Origin: Salinisphaera orenii subsp. halophila YIM 95161 | GTDB lineage: Bacteria > Pseudomonadota > Gammaproteobacteria > Nevskiales > Salinisphaeraceae | DNA length: 64,000 bases | Direction of reading: 5' to 3' | Assembly (NCBI RefSeq): GCF_003732545.1 | Contig: NZ_AYKF01000132.1 | Span: 1-64,000, forward strand | Notes under the pieces: model-generated | Told to the model about the DNA's origin: nothing | The model's input: only the letters and a program-made list of their open reading frames with translations | Databases searched by the model: none | Made by a program: the position numbers and the translations under genes | In this document: positions 63,797-64,000 of the stretch, piece by piece | How positions within the stretch are numbered: the first letter of the stretch is position 1 | Layout of the letters: every line of letters starts with the position of its first letter

Positions 63797-64000
63797 ATGC
63801 GACTGCGGGCCTCTCACATCGGAATGGCGCTGTGCCTGCTGGCCCTCGGCCTGCTCGCCGCGGGCGGCGTGCTCGCGCAGAACGACGGCGCCTACGACGC
63901 GGCCAAGAACGAGACCACCGCCGTACAGGAGATCGCGATCGACGGTGCCATCGGCCCGGCGACCAGCGACTATATCCGCGGCGCGCTGACCGACGCGGCG
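63797..64000 (+). CDS. NfeD-type membrane-bound serine protease, 5' part only
   Basis: The first 68 codons of a gene that continues past the window. A signal anchor (LCLLALGLLAAGGVLAQ) is followed by AVQEIAIDGAIGPATSDYIRGAL, the usual N-terminal part of NfeD/STOPP proteases, which cleave stomatin partners. The Ser-Lys dyad and C-terminal NfeD domain are not in view. A stomatin-like partner would be expected downstream. Confidence 0.7.
   Translation, partial: MRLRASHIGMALCLLALGLLAAGGVLAQNDGAYDAAKNETTAVQEIAIDGAIGPATSDYIRGALTDAA

Overview
The window is GC-rich, densely packed bacterial chromosome, most likely from an aerobic, probably marine or halophilic gammaproteobacterium. A Salinisphaera-like organism would fit, but that is an inference from gene content and codon use. 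Supporting clues are the oxygen-dependent cobalamin pathway (CobG, BluB), an ImuA-ImuB-DnaE2 mutasome, a TAXI-type TRAP transporter and a YbaY-type lipoprotein. No rRNA, tRNA or CRISPR array was seen.

Layout. (1) 1-3442: an NTF2-fused flavin monooxygenase, a divergent Tag-like glycosylase and a YbaY/MliC lipoprotein. (2) 3583-22963: a 17-gene cluster for the first half of B12 synthesis. It holds bluB, cobG-H-I-J, cobK, cobL-M, cbiD, cobA, cobE, a cobalamin riboswitch, cbtB, cbtA, a fused ChlI/ChlD chelatase subunit, cobB, cobW and cobN. Together they run from uroporphyrinogen III to cob(II)yrinate a,c-diamide with cobalt import and insertion. The adenosylation and nucleotide-loop genes must lie elsewhere. 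CbiD stands where CobF would be expected. (3) 22964-29100: an AT-richer, gene-poor stretch that looks like an accessory region. It holds a small membrane protein, a Fic protein with a 16-base palindrome at its start, a second full-length copy of the flavin monooxygenase, and a decayed SRAP (YedK/HMCES) gene.

(4) 29107-34416: a LexA box followed by imuA, imuB and dnaE2, overlapping and SOS-controlled. (5) 35357-38560: a minus-strand thiolase/SDR/aldo-keto reductase/VOC operon, followed on the plus strand by an alkyltransferase-like gene. (6) 39373-48255: a hypothetical gene, an HSD10-like SDR, an ECHDC3-like crotonase lacking both catalytic glutamates, then a tight operon of TAXI binding protein, fused TRAP permease, 3-oxoacid CoA-transferase A and B, and a polytopic membrane protein. 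This operon probably imports an organic (keto) acid and activates it with CoA. (7) 48311-64000: mixed housekeeping and stress genes. These are proline iminopeptidase, a LOV-like diguanylate cyclase, hydrolases, an EF-hand protein beside a PhoD-like phosphatase, mntH behind a MntR-like operator, an MFS carrier, typA, a GNAT-nitrilase fusion, a class III sirtuin, an orphan ParA and the start of an NfeD-type protease.

The most noteworthy items are the paired flavin monooxygenases bracketing the B12 cluster, the hybrid CobG/CbiD route with a CobA carrying a cut-down CysG-like domain, the eroded SRAP gene beside the mutasome, the Fic locus with its start-proximal palindrome, the MntR-like palindrome before mntH, and the LOV-like diguanylate cyclase.
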